A stretch of DNA of 64,000 nucleotides from Mesostigma viride (GCA_009746045.1 RPFO01000115.1:1080734-1144733); one strand, 5' to 3'. Shown: positions 10,313 through 19,491, counted from the first letter of the stretch. Notes: generated from the sequence alone by a model not told the origin. Program-made: numbers and translations.

Positions 10313-11506
10313 ATGGATCCAGTGGGTGGTAACATGTCGCCTATACCTACCAACACTCCTACTATGAGTAATAATAATAATAATACTAACAACCATAACA
10401 ACAATCGTGGTAACCGACGGGACTCACTTGAAACGGTGCACCATCTCACTCCTCAAGGTAATCTTCGTACCTCACCTCCTTCTCCTGTTACTGGTGGTCG
10501 CCGTCGTCCCTCACTTACCCCTCCTACCTATGAACAACGTATGCAAGTCAGATTTAGTGATGACCCTTCCCTTACCCTGAACCAGGCCCCTGCCCCTCCT
10601 GCAACCTTGGCTCAACCCCCCAGCAGGTCCTCACTAACTAACAATGTTGCTAGGCCTCCTTCCCACCCTGTGCCTTCCATGCCTGCTTTTAACACGGGTC
10701 GTGCCTCTGCCCCTGTCGGCCCTTCTGGGCGCCCTAGTGCAGTTCCCTTTTACCCACCTGCTTCCTGGTCCTACCCTGAGACGGCCTATGAGGCAGCCCA
10801 GGTCCCTACCCGTGTGGCTGATTTAGAAGTTAATAGTGATTTCAGCACCATGCCTCTAGATGACAGAAATTATGATCATTTTGCCTACTCCTCTCTTCGT
10901 GAGCAATATACTGTACCCTTCTCCTACGGGCACCAGCCTGAAACGGTGGCCCCTTCTAGACCCCTACCCAAGACTTTTCCTCTTCCTTCCTTCTATCCCG
11001 CTTATGTAGCAGTGGAAGATAGTGGCCCTATGGGAAAAACTGACTCTTCTAATCCCCCTAAGCCCCCTGCTCTTCCCCTCTTTGCTAACCTTCCCAAGCT
11101 GGATGTCAAGTCTACCCCTCAACAGTTTTTCACCTTTATTATGTTGCTTACCCAGAACACAGAGTCGTGGCAGAATCATAATAGATGGCGTCTCTCTGAT
11201 GCTGTACTAGTCCCTCACTATCTTACAACCTGCATTACTCCTGAGCTTGCTAACCTCATTCAGTGTGAGTCTTTGGCCTCTCATGCCTACCCTAACTCTG
11301 TAGCAGAATTGTTTAAGCGTTTAGAGAACCATTTAGTCCCTCCTGATTCAGATTGGCAGGATAGATTAGCCTTTGGTACCTTGCAGCAGGGTACTAAATC
11401 ATTTAAGGAGTATATGAAAGAGTTTGATGCTCAGATGGTACGAATTAGGGATTTGTCGGGTGCAGACAGCAGAAGTACGTGCTCGCTTCCTCCAAGGCCT
11501 CAGTAG
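10313..11506 (+). CDS. gag: chromovirus Gag, N-terminal and capsid part
   Basis: 397 codons from an ATG after an AT-rich leader. The first ~250 residues are low complexity (Asn runs, then Pro/Ser-rich). From about residue 255 a capsid-like region begins (LPKLDVKSTPQQFFTFIMLL ... WQDRLAFGTLQQGTKSFKEY), typical of the Ty3/gypsy Gag core that builds the particle. The frame ends early in Ser/Arg codons. The family-typical continuation is in the next frame (EVRARFLQGLSRPLLREVK), so a single-base shift lies at about 11450-11475. Confidence 0.8.
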   Translation: MDPVGGNMSPIPTNTPTMSNNNNNTNNHNNNRGNRRDSLETVHHLTPQGNLRTSPPSPVTGGRRRPSLTPPTYEQRMQVRFSDDPSLTLNQAPAPPATLAQPPSRSSLTNNVARPPSHPVPSMPAFNTGRASAPVGPSGRPSAVPFYPPASWSYPETAYEAAQVPTRVADLEVNSDFSTMPLDDRNYDHFAYSSLREQYTVPFSYGHQPETVAPSRPLPKTFPLPSFYPAYVAVEDSGPMGKTDSSNPPKPPALPLFANLPKLDVKSTPQQFFTFIMLLTQNTESWQNHNRWRLSDAVLVPHYLTTCITPELANLIQCESLASHAYPNSVAELFKRLENHLVPPDSDWQDRLAFGTLQQGTKSFKEYMKEFDAQMVRIRDLSGADSRSTCSLPPRPQ

Positions 11507-12053
11507 ACCTTTATTACGTGAAGTCAAGCGCCAGTTCTCTGCCTACCGTTTTACTGACCTCCCCCTCAAGCATGTGCGCCAGCATCTCTTGCGAGTAGCA
11601 GATTTCTTCACCACTCCTTCTCTCCCTACCCGTTCCCGTATTAATAATATTATCCTTACCCCTGAGGAGGAGAACTCCTATGTAGAAGAATTAGATATCT
11701 GCGTTGCTGATCTTTCAGCTCTTGATGTCTCTCATATCACATGCTATCATTGTAAGGAAGTAGGTCATCTTAAACGTGAGTGCCCCAAGTTCCTTTCGGG
11801 TGCTCCCCCTCATCCCGACGCTCGCCCTCCTCGTACCCCTCAGCGTGCTCCTATTCGTCCCACTTCAGGACGCATTCCCTCAGCTACCCCTAGTAGGCTG
11901 AATGCTGTGCAGACAGGACCCCCAGGGTTCCCCTATGATAATCAGGCTCCCGCACCCTCTTCGCTCCCTCGTGACCCTCCAGCAGTGGCTTTTTCGCCAG
12001 GGTCTTCTTCGGGGTTAGTTCCTATGGATTTGGGGGGGGAGGGGGAACAGTAG
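11424..12053 (+). CDS. gag: chromovirus Gag, C-terminal part with CCHC zinc knuckle
   Basis: This continues Gag after the frameshift. It reads RARFLQGLSRPLLREVKRQF, then a CX2CX4HX4C knuckle (CYHCKEVGHLKREC) near residue 110, which binds the RNA genome, followed by a Pro-rich tail ending just before the composite insertion at 12102. No slippery heptamer is evident at the frame change, so I read it as mutation or assembly error rather than programmed recoding. Confidence 0.75.
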   Translation: MMLRWYELGICRVQTAEVRARFLQGLSRPLLREVKRQFSAYRFTDLPLKHVRQHLLRVADFFTTPSLPTRSRINNIILTPEEENSYVEELDICVADLSALDVSHITCYHCKEVGHLKRECPKFLSGAPPHPDARPPRTPQRAPIRPTSGRIPSATPSRLNAVQTGPPGFPYDNQAPAPSSLPRDPPAVAFSPGSSSGLVPMDLGGEGEQ

Positions 12054-12101
12054 GCCTGTCAGCCGGGGGTAACCTGGACAGGTCCTTCTTAGATAGTACC
12101 C

Positions 12102-12645
12102 AGTTACGTTAAATAGTGCCGGAACCTTTTGCCGCCTGAGGCAAATCGGTCCGGAACACTATTTTGCCCGGAATAACCACTTCCGAGCACCCAAGTTAAT
12201 TCGGCCGAATTAACTTGGGTGCTCGAAAGTGGTTATTCCGGGCAAAATAGTGTTACGGACCGATTTGCCTCAGGCGGCAAAAGGTTCCGGCACTATTTAA
12301 CGTAACTAAAACCCGTGCACCTTGGAGGTCAGGGGTTCGAATCCTTACTGAGGCAGCTCCGGCGCATTTAGTGGTGCGTGCTCAGCGGCCTAGGCGGATG
12401 TCTCGGGCTCTTCGTCCCCCCTCCACGAGGCCAGGTTTTAGTTACGTTAAATAGTGCCGGAACCTTTTGCCGCCTGAGGCAAATCGGTCCGTAACACTAT
12501 TTTGCCCGGAATAACCACTTCCGAGCACCCAAGTTAATTCGGCCGAATTAACTTGGGTGCTCGGAAGTGGTTATTCCGGGCAAAATAGTGTTACGGACCG
12601 ATTTGCCTCAGGCGGCAAAAGGTTCCGGCACTATTTAACGTAACT
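12102..12645. mobile_element. palindrome-tRNA-like-palindrome composite element, copy 1
   Basis: 544 bp with target duplication TACCC (12097-12101 and 12646-12650). Two 206-bp near-perfect palindromes (12102-12307 and 12440-12645, centres at TCGGCCGA) flank a 132-bp core (12308-12439). Because the ends are palindromic they are both direct and inverted repeats. The ends read AGTTACGTTAAATAG ... CTATTTAACGTAACT. The core has GGTTCGAATCC, a perfect Pol III B-box. No ORF. It lies inside the chromovirus between gag and protease. Copy 2 is at 61268-61743 in the other orientation. Confidence 0.93.
12267..12355 (+). ncRNA. tRNA-like structure within composite copy 1
   Basis: An 89-nt class II tRNA-like fold: a perfect 7-bp acceptor stem GCCTCAG/CTGAGGC with discriminator A; a short D-stem CGG/CCG whose loop holds GG; GCAC/GTGC at the anticodon stem with an oversized 21-nt loop; a variable arm ACCT-TGG-AGGT; and a T-arm with loop TTCGAAT. 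The T-stem has G:T pairs and one A:A mismatch. The A-box is weak. The 5' half lies in the palindrome and the 3' half in the core. It may drive Pol III transcription of the element; unlikely to be a working tRNA. Confidence 0.55.
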
Positions 12646-12732
12646 TACCCCAGATAAAAATTTTTGCCTGCCTGTTTTTATAACCTCTGTAGGAGCTGAA
12701 TCTTCCCTATACCACTACGTGTGCGTCCTCTT

Positions 12733-12882
12733 ATGTTCTTGAATGGTGGTTTAACCGTTCCCCATACTGTTGTAGACCCTTTCTTGCATGCTGATGAACT
12801 TTTGAATGTCTCTGTGTTGGTAGATAGCGGTGCGGCTAGCTCCTTTGTGAGCGAGGCCCTAGTTAGGCGTTTAGGACTATAG
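12733..12882 (+). pseudogene. chromovirus protease, broken
   Basis: The frame reads VSVLVDSGAASSFVSEALVRRLGL with the aspartic-protease DSG at 12823-12831, then a TAG at 12880. The expected continuation (PHTKPVTVHYADGR, then LLGLDWHQ near 13045) is spread over other frames. The enzyme cleaves the polyprotein in immature particles; this copy is interrupted. Confidence 0.75.
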
Positions 12883-12955
12883 TCCCTACCCCTCACACCA
12901 AACCTGTCACTGTTCATTATGCTGATGGTCGCACCAGTCATGATCCCCGGGTACG

Positions 12956-14464
12956 GTGTCCCTTCCCCTGGTCATACAAGGACGTACTGTCAACCTGACG
13001 GCCACTATAGGCCCTATCACTACCGCTGATGTATTACTAGGATTAGATTGGCACCAGGATAATAAGATTACTATTAATTATGATACCATGGTCATTTGGT
13101 TTCCAGATAGCTCTTACTGGGTACCGGAACGTCATTATAGATTGGAAAATTCATCCTTGGTAGATATTACTCCTCCTACACCTGTTGATCCTCCTGTAAG
13201 ACCTATACCTGAAGTATTAATGTCCAATGATGAGTTGCGTTCTGAATTAAAGGAATATGGATATTTATTATGTATGTTCCTTCAGTTAGAAGTACAGGAG
13301 ATACCTATCACTAATAATAGTGTGGATATAGATATAAACACAGTGGATACAATAGGAGTGGGATTTACTGAAAATGAAATAGTAAGATACATGGCTGTGA
13401 TAGATTCCTCAAAAGTTTTTGAAGAAAAGACTCCTTCTTATCCTCCTCCTCGTTCTGTTTTACACCGTGTAGTTATCAAGGACGGTGCAGTTCCTACGCA
13501 CTCTCCGATGTATAGAATGGGCCCTACCGAGTTAAAGGAACTAAAACAGATTTTAGTGTCACTATTAGAAGCAGGATTGATAGAGCCTAGTAACTCTCCC
13601 TACTCAGCTGGTGTCCTGTTAGTTCCTAAGCCAAATGGCAAGTTTCGCCTAGTTACTGATTATAGGAAGTTGAATGATATTACTGTGAAGTCTAAATACC
13701 CTCTACCTCGTATTGATGATATATTTAATAAGGTTAAAGGTTCCACTTGTTTCACAGTACTGGATTGTGCGGATGGTTTTTGGCAGTTGCGGATAGCTCC
13801 TGAGGATTGCCATAAAACCGCCTTTGCTACCCCTTTTGGTCATTACCAGTTTAGAGTAGCGGCTATGGGACTCTGTAACTCGCCTGCCTCTTTTCAAATG
13901 TTAATGAATGAAGTGCTTAGACCTGTTATGGGAAATTCTCACCTTCCTCAGGTGTCCTCTGATTTAAAGGATCCTTCCTTCTCCTCTGTTTCTTTATCTG
14001 AGCATGACCGTTCTTGTGCTCAAGCTTACTTAGATGATATTCTTATTTACTCTCCTGATTTTGAAACGCACCTACGTGATTTAAAGAAAGTATTAGAAAT
14101 AATGGCTGAAAATTCTTTGTGGGCGCGCCGTGCTAAAGTTCGTTCGGGTAGGAGTGTCCCATTTTTAGGGCACGTTCTGTCAGATGCCGGGGTCGCTACC
14201 GACCCGGATAAAACTAAGTCAATTCAGGAATGGCCTACTCCTACCGACGTTAAAGGTGTACGTAGTTTTCTAGGAATTGCTTCTTACTATAGGCGTTTTA
14301 TCCCGCGTTTCGCAACTATAGCAGCCCCTATTAATCATTTATTAAAGAAGGATATCCCCTTTGTTTGGAGTAGTGAATGTCAGTCGGCTTTTCAGTGTCT
14401 AAAATCCCTACTCCTTTCCCCTCCTGTACTCATCCTACCGGATACTACTAAACCCTTTGTGTAG
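12956..14464 (+). CDS. pol: chromovirus protease end and reverse transcriptase
   Basis: 502 codons. The start covers the protease C-terminal motif LLGLDWHQ. RT motifs follow: FRLVTDYRKLNDITVKSKYP, FTVLDCADGFWQL (motif A Asp), FRVAAMGLCNSPASFQ (motif B), YLDDILIYS (motif C), and the thumb/connection (FLGHVLSD, VRSFLGIASYYRRFI, FVWSSECQSAF). These are diagnostic of Ty3/gypsy RTs. The frame ends at 14464 immediately before RNase H by a one-base shift. It copies the genomic RNA into DNA. Confidence 0.9.
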   Translation: MSLPLVIQGRTVNLTATIGPITTADVLLGLDWHQDNKITINYDTMVIWFPDSSYWVPERHYRLENSSLVDITPPTPVDPPVRPIPEVLMSNDELRSELKEYGYLLCMFLQLEVQEIPITNNSVDIDINTVDTIGVGFTENEIVRYMAVIDSSKVFEEKTPSYPPPRSVLHRVVIKDGAVPTHSPMYRMGPTELKELKQILVSLLEAGLIEPSNSPYSAGVLLVPKPNGKFRLVTDYRKLNDITVKSKYPLPRIDDIFNKVKGSTCFTVLDCADGFWQLRIAPEDCHKTAFATPFGHYQFRVAAMGLCNSPASFQMLMNEVLRPVMGNSHLPQVSSDLKDPSFSSVSLSEHDRSCAQAYLDDILIYSPDFETHLRDLKKVLEIMAENSLWARRAKVRSGRSVPFLGHVLSDAGVATDPDKTKSIQEWPTPTDVKGVRSFLGIASYYRRFIPRFATIAAPINHLLKKDIPFVWSSECQSAFQCLKSLLLSPPVLILPDTTKPFV

Positions 14465-15104
14465 CTACAGATGCTAGTAAGGTAGCTATAGGGGCGTCCT
14501 TCTCCAGGATCAGGGTCAGGGCTTACAGCCAATTGAGTATATCTCTAGGACAATGCTCCCTGCGGAGCGTAACTATCCCGTACACCAGCAGGAACTCTTA
14601 GCGGTGGTGTATTGTTGCCACGCGTGGCAGCACTTTCTTAAAGGTGCTCAATTTGATGTCTGCCTGAATGAACCCTGTGAGCTAGATCCTTATAGGTTAG
14701 TTATCCAAACGGATCACCGTCCCCTTACCCATCTTCTCTCCCAACCCAACCTTACCCCTCGGCAAGCGCGCTGGATGGAATTTTTAGCACAGTTTTCCCC
14801 TTTTAAACTTCAGTATGTTAAGGGTGTAGATAACATAGTACCAGATGCACTCTCTCGTCGTGCAGATTACTCCTTTTTCGAGGACCTTGATGTTCTCAAT
14901 ACTACTCTAGTTCCTACTACTATGGGTGTAACCCCTTATGGTGAACTACCTGATGATGAATCCTATGCCTACCTCTTTCATACAGCTGTTCGCATGCCTG
15001 ATCTCCTTTCTCACGTAGGACTCTCTCTCCCGTGTGAGGCCCTTCCCGTGGCCTCGGTGGGGGGGAGGGGAAAAATAAAATTTCTATACCGCTTAGCCAT
15101 ATAG
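14465..15104 (+). pseudogene. pol: chromovirus RNase H
   Basis: After the shift at 14464 a second frame reads VATDASKVAIGASF (first RNase H Asp). From 14553 the main frame reads RNYPVHQQELLAVVYCCHAW (Glu), LVIQTDHRPLTHLL (Asp) and DNIVPDALSRR (last Asp). This is the gypsy RNase H order between RT and integrase. Two frame changes break it. Confidence 0.8.
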
Positions 15105-15214
15105 CGACTAGGTCAGGAAAGTCTTATGAAAACATAGTCCCTCTAGGACCTCCCCTTCTCTTTGGCAAGGCGGTAGGAGATCTCTTTAAACCTGTTCTGG
15201 ATACCTCTGTAGCG

Positions 15215-16102
15215 ATGCCTACCTCTGATCTTGAACGTCTTATTAGTAGATTTACGGCCACTGAGCCGGAAGCATTAGCTGCCATTGCTGCACATCCCCA
15301 ACAATTAGGCAAGCACCCTTGTAAATTTGTAGGTGGGTTTTTATATGTGCAGATAGCAGATTCTCCCCCTCAATGGCGCCTGTATGTCCCTCCTATCTGT
15401 CGCTCCTCCTTGCTCTTTGAGTTGCATGACTTAGCTGCTCATCAGGGTGGTAAACGGGTACGGGACCTAGTAGCCCGCTCTTATTACTGGCCTTCCCTTT
15501 ATAAGGATGTAGATGAGTATGTTAGAACTTGTCAATCTTGCCAGGAGATGAAACCCAATAACGTAGGACAGATAGCAGAACCTAGGACCTTGCCTGACCC
15601 CATCATGCCGTGGGATTCTATCATGATGGATTTTGTAGGACCTTTTAGAAAGAATGATAGGGGCAATGCCCAGATCCTTGTGTTCATAGATCGTTTTACT
15701 CGTATGTGCCATCTCGTGCCGTGTCCTTTAGAACTCACAGCACGTGATTGCGCACGCCTATACCTCAATAATGTATACAGATATCATGGTTTGAGTAGGC
15801 AGTTTATTAGTGATAAGGATAAGTTATTTACCTCAGATTTTTGGCAGCAGTTTTTCGCTGCCATCGGTACCAAGGTTACCTACGGTACTGCCTACCACTC
15901 CTCCTCCTCTCATTTAGTAGAGCGTCTTAATAGGGTAGTGGAAGAAGCGCTTAGGCACTATGTTAATGGCTCGGGAAGTGATTGGGAGGATTATTTATGT
16001 TTGGTAGAGTTCTCCCTCAACAATTGTCCCCAAGCTGCGCATGGATATACGCCCTTCTTCCTAGATACTGGTAGACAGCCTCTTACCCTACCTCTCTCTT
16101 AG
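15215..16102 (+). CDS. pol: chromovirus integrase, zinc-binding and catalytic domains
   Basis: 295 codons. HHCC zinc-binding domain (ELHDLAAHQGGKRVRDL ... CQSCQEMK). Core DDE: MMDFVGPF, FISDKDKLF and the Glu in HLVERLNR. TPFFLDTGRQPLT near the end is the usual post-core motif. It joins element DNA to the target, giving the 5-bp duplication seen. A frame change separates it from RNase H. Confidence 0.9.
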   Translation: MPTSDLERLISRFTATEPEALAAIAAHPQQLGKHPCKFVGGFLYVQIADSPPQWRLYVPPICRSSLLFELHDLAAHQGGKRVRDLVARSYYWPSLYKDVDEYVRTCQSCQEMKPNNVGQIAEPRTLPDPIMPWDSIMMDFVGPFRKNDRGNAQILVFIDRFTRMCHLVPCPLELTARDCARLYLNNVYRYHGLSRQFISDKDKLFTSDFWQQFFAAIGTKVTYGTAYHSSSSHLVERLNRVVEEALRHYVNGSGSDWEDYLCLVEFSLNNCPQAAHGYTPFFLDTGRQPLTLPLS

Positions 16103-16128
16103 CTAGTCCTCTACGGGACAAGGATGAT

Positions 16129-16740
16129 GTGTCCCGAGATACTGTAGAAGGTGTACAGTCCTTACTAGATAGAATGAAAACTGCTCATGACCACGCGATC
16201 TCAGGGTACCAAAAAGCTCAGTCTAAGTACCTTGCTAGGTTGCGTGCCTCCTTAGATAGAAGAGCACCTGAGATAGAAATAGGAGATCTAGTATTAGTAG
16301 AAGGCCCCCGTGTTGGCCGTTTTGCTCATAAGTTTGAAGCAGAACTTAAGGTCAAACTTAGGCCCGCCTTCTTAGGACCCTTCCATGTGTTGTCTAGAGT
16401 AGGAAATTTCTTATATAAAGTCGATATCCCTACCTCTTGGCAGACACATTCAAACACCTTCCATAGAAGCCAGCTGAAACTGTACCACCCTAGTACGTTC
16501 GCTGGTAGAGAGCTAGCGCCTGCCCCTTTAGAGCATAACCCTGACACTGGGGAAGTAGAAGACGAAGTAGAAAGCATCGTGGCCCATAGAGATATCAAAA
16601 AGGGCCGCGGTACCCAGCGTCAGTATAAAGTGAAGTGGATGTATGCTCGTAGTGAAGTAGATAAGGTCTGGTATACGGAGAGTGAGCTAGATGGGTGTAG
16701 TCGCCTGCTGCAGGAATATAAAACCCTGCACAAGCTCTAG
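16129..16740 (+). CDS. pol: chromovirus integrase C-terminus with chromodomain
   Basis: 203 codons continuing the integrase in another frame. GDLVLVEGPRVGRFAHKF and LGPFHVLSRVGNFLYKVDIP are the GPY/F module. VESIVAHRDIKKGRGTQRQY, KVKWMYARSEVDKVWYTESEL and LLQEY form a chromodomain, which in chromoviruses reads histone marks to steer integration. This places the element among the chromoviruses. Confidence 0.85.
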   Translation: MSRDTVEGVQSLLDRMKTAHDHAISGYQKAQSKYLARLRASLDRRAPEIEIGDLVLVEGPRVGRFAHKFEAELKVKLRPAFLGPFHVLSRVGNFLYKVDIPTSWQTHSNTFHRSQLKLYHPSTFAGRELAPAPLEHNPDTGEVEDEVESIVAHRDIKKGRGTQRQYKVKWMYARSEVDKVWYTESELDGCSRLLQEYKTLHKL

Positions 16741-17077
16741 TTGTAGACCTTCTCCTCTCTTATGTTATGTCTGCTGTCGACGGGTGGTTGGTTGTCCCCT
16801 CCCCTCCGCAGCCGTCATGTCAGAGCCTACCCCTCCGGCTGAGAGCCCGCTGCCGTCCCCGCCCCTACCGGACCCTGAGCTGTACTTCGAGGCCCTTCCG
16901 GGCCGCTGGGTGTCACGGTCCAGTTTCCGGGTGGCATCGTGCAGCCGGCCCTCCAGGCCCAACATGCGGTTTAGTCAGGGCTGCTCTCTTCGGGGTCACG
17001 TGGTACGGTCCCTCCCCTGATGAACCGCACCAGCTTGTTTTGCACGGGTTCGACGATGCCGGGCACTGTTTGTTAGA

Positions 17078-19138
17078 ATGTGGCTCCAGCTGTCCAGCCT
17101 TGGGACAGATAGCTGCGGTTCTCCAGTGCCCCGGGTGTTTTCCTACCTTTCTACCCCTGTGGGCCGCTCCTGCCTACGGGATGTGTTCCCCTGGCTTCCG
17201 GCCGAGGGTGATGCGGAAATAGATGAGAACCCCTGCGACCTTCTACGGGCAGTAGAGTTCATGGAGATAGCAGACCAGACAGCGGGCGTAGGATTGGGCG
17301 ACCCTACTCCTACGGACGCGCCGGTAGAGGCACAGTATTCTCCTGAGTATTCGGCCTCCCCTGCGGCGTCCTCCTCTTCAGTGTCGGCGCCTTCCCCTGT
17401 CCCGTCTTCACCGAGGTCGGTCCTGTGCGCATCGGTGGAGCCTACCCCTTTGGGCTCTGGTCGTGAGCCTGATCCTCTTTCGGCGACAGTTTCTGCGATG
17501 CAGGCGCAGATCCAGTCCCTGACGGCGGCCTTCGGGGCCTTCATGGCGGCCCAGGCGCACGCTCCAGCCACGCCAGGTGGGGTGTCTGCCGCAGCTGTGC
17601 CCCCTTCCCCTTCGGTCGCCTCGACGTCTACGGGTCCGTCTGTGCCGCGCGAGCCCTCGGCGGCTGCGGTTCCCTCTGTTGCTGCGGCTCCTACGCCTTC
17701 GGCTACCTCTGCGCCTGCTACTGACGTACCTGCGCCTCGGCGCGAGTCCGCCGTCCCAGCGGCCGCGCCCGTCGCCGCCGCGTCCGAGCCGCCCACCACG
17801 TCAGCGCCGCCCTCGCGGGGTTTCTTCAGCGACCCGGGCGGTCTTCCCAGGCTTTGGGAGGGCGGTCCTCCGCAGAGGATCCCGGTGCCTGACTGGAGCT
17901 TAGACGGTAACCAGTCGTATGCCGGATTGCCTGTCCCCACGGGCCCTATTTTCAACATGTGGCCTGGTGGTGCTCCGCCCCCAGAGACCGGCGCGCCAGC
18001 TGCGGAGGCGGGTCCGTCGCGACCCCCTGCGGCATCGGGTCCGACGCGGCCCCCTGTTGTACCGGCGCCGTCTGCGTCTGTGCCGGTTCCTACCCCTTCG
18101 TCGGCCCCTGTCCCTTCGGCCCCGCGGTCTTTGGCTGCGGTTGTTCGGTCCAGTGGCTCTGACCCTCGCGCCACCCGCGCTGCCGATTCCCTTCGGGAGT
18201 TGTCAGAGGGCGATCGGGATCGGGCCCCTTCTGTGGTGCATGCGACTCCGGAGTCGCGCGACACGCCTGTCTTTGGGTACGGTATGTCTGCGCTCGCCTG
18301 CCGCCAGTGTGACCTGCCGCGCGCCTCCGCCGAGCTTGCCATTTCGCCCATGTCCTACGGGTTCTCCCAGGTGTGTCGGGCGCCGCGGGACCGTGGCCTA
18401 CCAGTTGAGACTGATCGGCCTCCTTTCGATATGGTTATTTTAGCTGATCCGGTGTTCCAGGGTGAGATCCTGGTTCGGCGCGTCCTGTATCGCTGGGCTA
18501 GGCGCCACAATGACTTGGACACCTACGGCGGGTTCCAGTGGGCTTACCCTCCGCCTCTGGGCATTATGGCCTCAGATGCCCTTACGGTAGAGTTTCCTGC
18601 GGTGCCGGGTGCCACGTACAGCACGGTCCTTCAGCCCATCCTAGAGTGGGATGCCCGTCGTCCAGCGCCCATCCCGGGCCAGGGTTTGGACTCTCGGGGT
18701 CATCCTCCTCCCCGGGCTAGCGACTACCTCGAGACGTTCGGGTCGCGACAGTGTGCCCGTCGGTGGCGCTCCCGTGAGATTCGGCATATCCGGTTGTGGC
18801 CGTCCAACGTGGAGCCCCTGGTAGATCTGTTTTTCCCGACGGGTATGCGCCCTCGGATCCGGTACCATCGCCTGCTCCTGCGGGCTCTCTGCCTGATCGC
18901 GGTAGAGCCTTTCCTACGCCTCTTTGCCTGTGGTTTCCTGGACTGGGCCCGGGGCCAGGTCGTTCTTACGCAGCATAGGTATTACTGGGCCTTCCTGGGT
19001 CTTTTTCCTGACGGCGTGTGGGCCGATGTTTTCCTCACTGTAGATAGGCACGACAATGCTGAGGATGTGTCTCACTACCAGGCGTACCTGGATGTCCTGC
19101 TGGCCTCCCGTGGTACTTACCAGACGGATGGCCATTAG
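17078..19138 (+). CDS. chromovirus 3' ORF, unknown function
   Basis: 686 codons between integrase and 3' LTR, on the sense strand. Residues ~80-400 are Ala/Pro/Ser-rich, with a short helical stretch (AMQAQIQSLTAAFGAFMAAQ). From about 420 the protein looks globular (FDMVILADPVFQGEILVRRV, WAYPPPLG, YHRLLLRALCLIAVEPFLRL, YYWAFLGLFPDGVWADVF). GC content is far above gag-pol, suggesting separate origin. The env-like position is the only link to an envelope: no signal peptide, and one doubtful hydrophobic stretch near residue 605. The region 16741-17077 may belong to it in other frames. Not recognised. Confidence 0.65.
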   Translation: MWLQLSSLGTDSCGSPVPRVFSYLSTPVGRSCLRDVFPWLPAEGDAEIDENPCDLLRAVEFMEIADQTAGVGLGDPTPTDAPVEAQYSPEYSASPAASSSSVSAPSPVPSSPRSVLCASVEPTPLGSGREPDPLSATVSAMQAQIQSLTAAFGAFMAAQAHAPATPGGVSAAAVPPSPSVASTSTGPSVPREPSAAAVPSVAAAPTPSATSAPATDVPAPRRESAVPAAAPVAAASEPPTTSAPPSRGFFSDPGGLPRLWEGGPPQRIPVPDWSLDGNQSYAGLPVPTGPIFNMWPGGAPPPETGAPAAEAGPSRPPAASGPTRPPVVPAPSASVPVPTPSSAPVPSAPRSLAAVVRSSGSDPRATRAADSLRELSEGDRDRAPSVVHATPESRDTPVFGYGMSALACRQCDLPRASAELAISPMSYGFSQVCRAPRDRGLPVETDRPPFDMVILADPVFQGEILVRRVLYRWARRHNDLDTYGGFQWAYPPPLGIMASDALTVEFPAVPGATYSTVLQPILEWDARRPAPIPGQGLDSRGHPPPRASDYLETFGSRQCARRWRSREIRHIRLWPSNVEPLVDLFFPTGMRPRIRYHRLLLRALCLIAVEPFLRLFACGFLDWARGQVVLTQHRYYWAFLGLFPDGVWADVFLTVDRHDNAEDVSHYQAYLDVLLASRGTYQTDGH

Positions 19139-19491
19139 ATAGAGGGCCTTAGGCCCGACCTGAGGGTGTTGTCCCTCCGGTATATAGAGTCGCCCTCACG
19201 TTCTGGCCAGTTGACTGGTCGTTCTTGGTCCTTGGTACTGATTTGTTTACTCTGTGTGTCCTGCCCAGTGCCGTTCCCCCCGGCAAGGACTTTGTTCCAG
19301 GCAGTTAGGGGAACCTACCACCAGGCTTGGTGCTGGCTAACCCTACACCTCCCGGCGTGGTGGTGGAGACCGAGTTAATACGTTGGTGCCTTGTATCTTG
19401 GATGGTCTGCCGATTGTGTTGGTGTGTGCTGGGTGCATTAGGTTTCCTACCCCTTGTTTTCCTCCCTGTGCGTAGGGAGAGGGCTCCCTAC

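Noticed and set aside
11424-11506. Programmed frameshift in chromovirus gag
   Set aside because: The shift is inside gag, before the zinc knuckle, with no slippery heptamer; a simple indel explains it.
12308-12360. A tRNA primer-binding site of a TRIM-type element in the core
   Set aside because: The T-arm-like sequence is in tRNA sense, not complementary orientation, and does not directly follow the terminal repeat.
12308-12439. A functional host tRNA gene in the composite core
   Set aside because: The 5' half lies in the palindrome, the anticodon loop is 21 nt, the A-box is weak and one T-stem pair is mismatched.
17143-18351. 402-codon minus-strand frame opposite the chromovirus 3' ORF
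   Set aside because: GC-rich antisense shadow; low complexity, no domain, wrong strand for the element.
17078-19138. Calling the chromovirus 3' ORF an envelope gene
   Set aside because: Only the position fits. I see no signal peptide, no cleavage site and no convincing transmembrane anchor.
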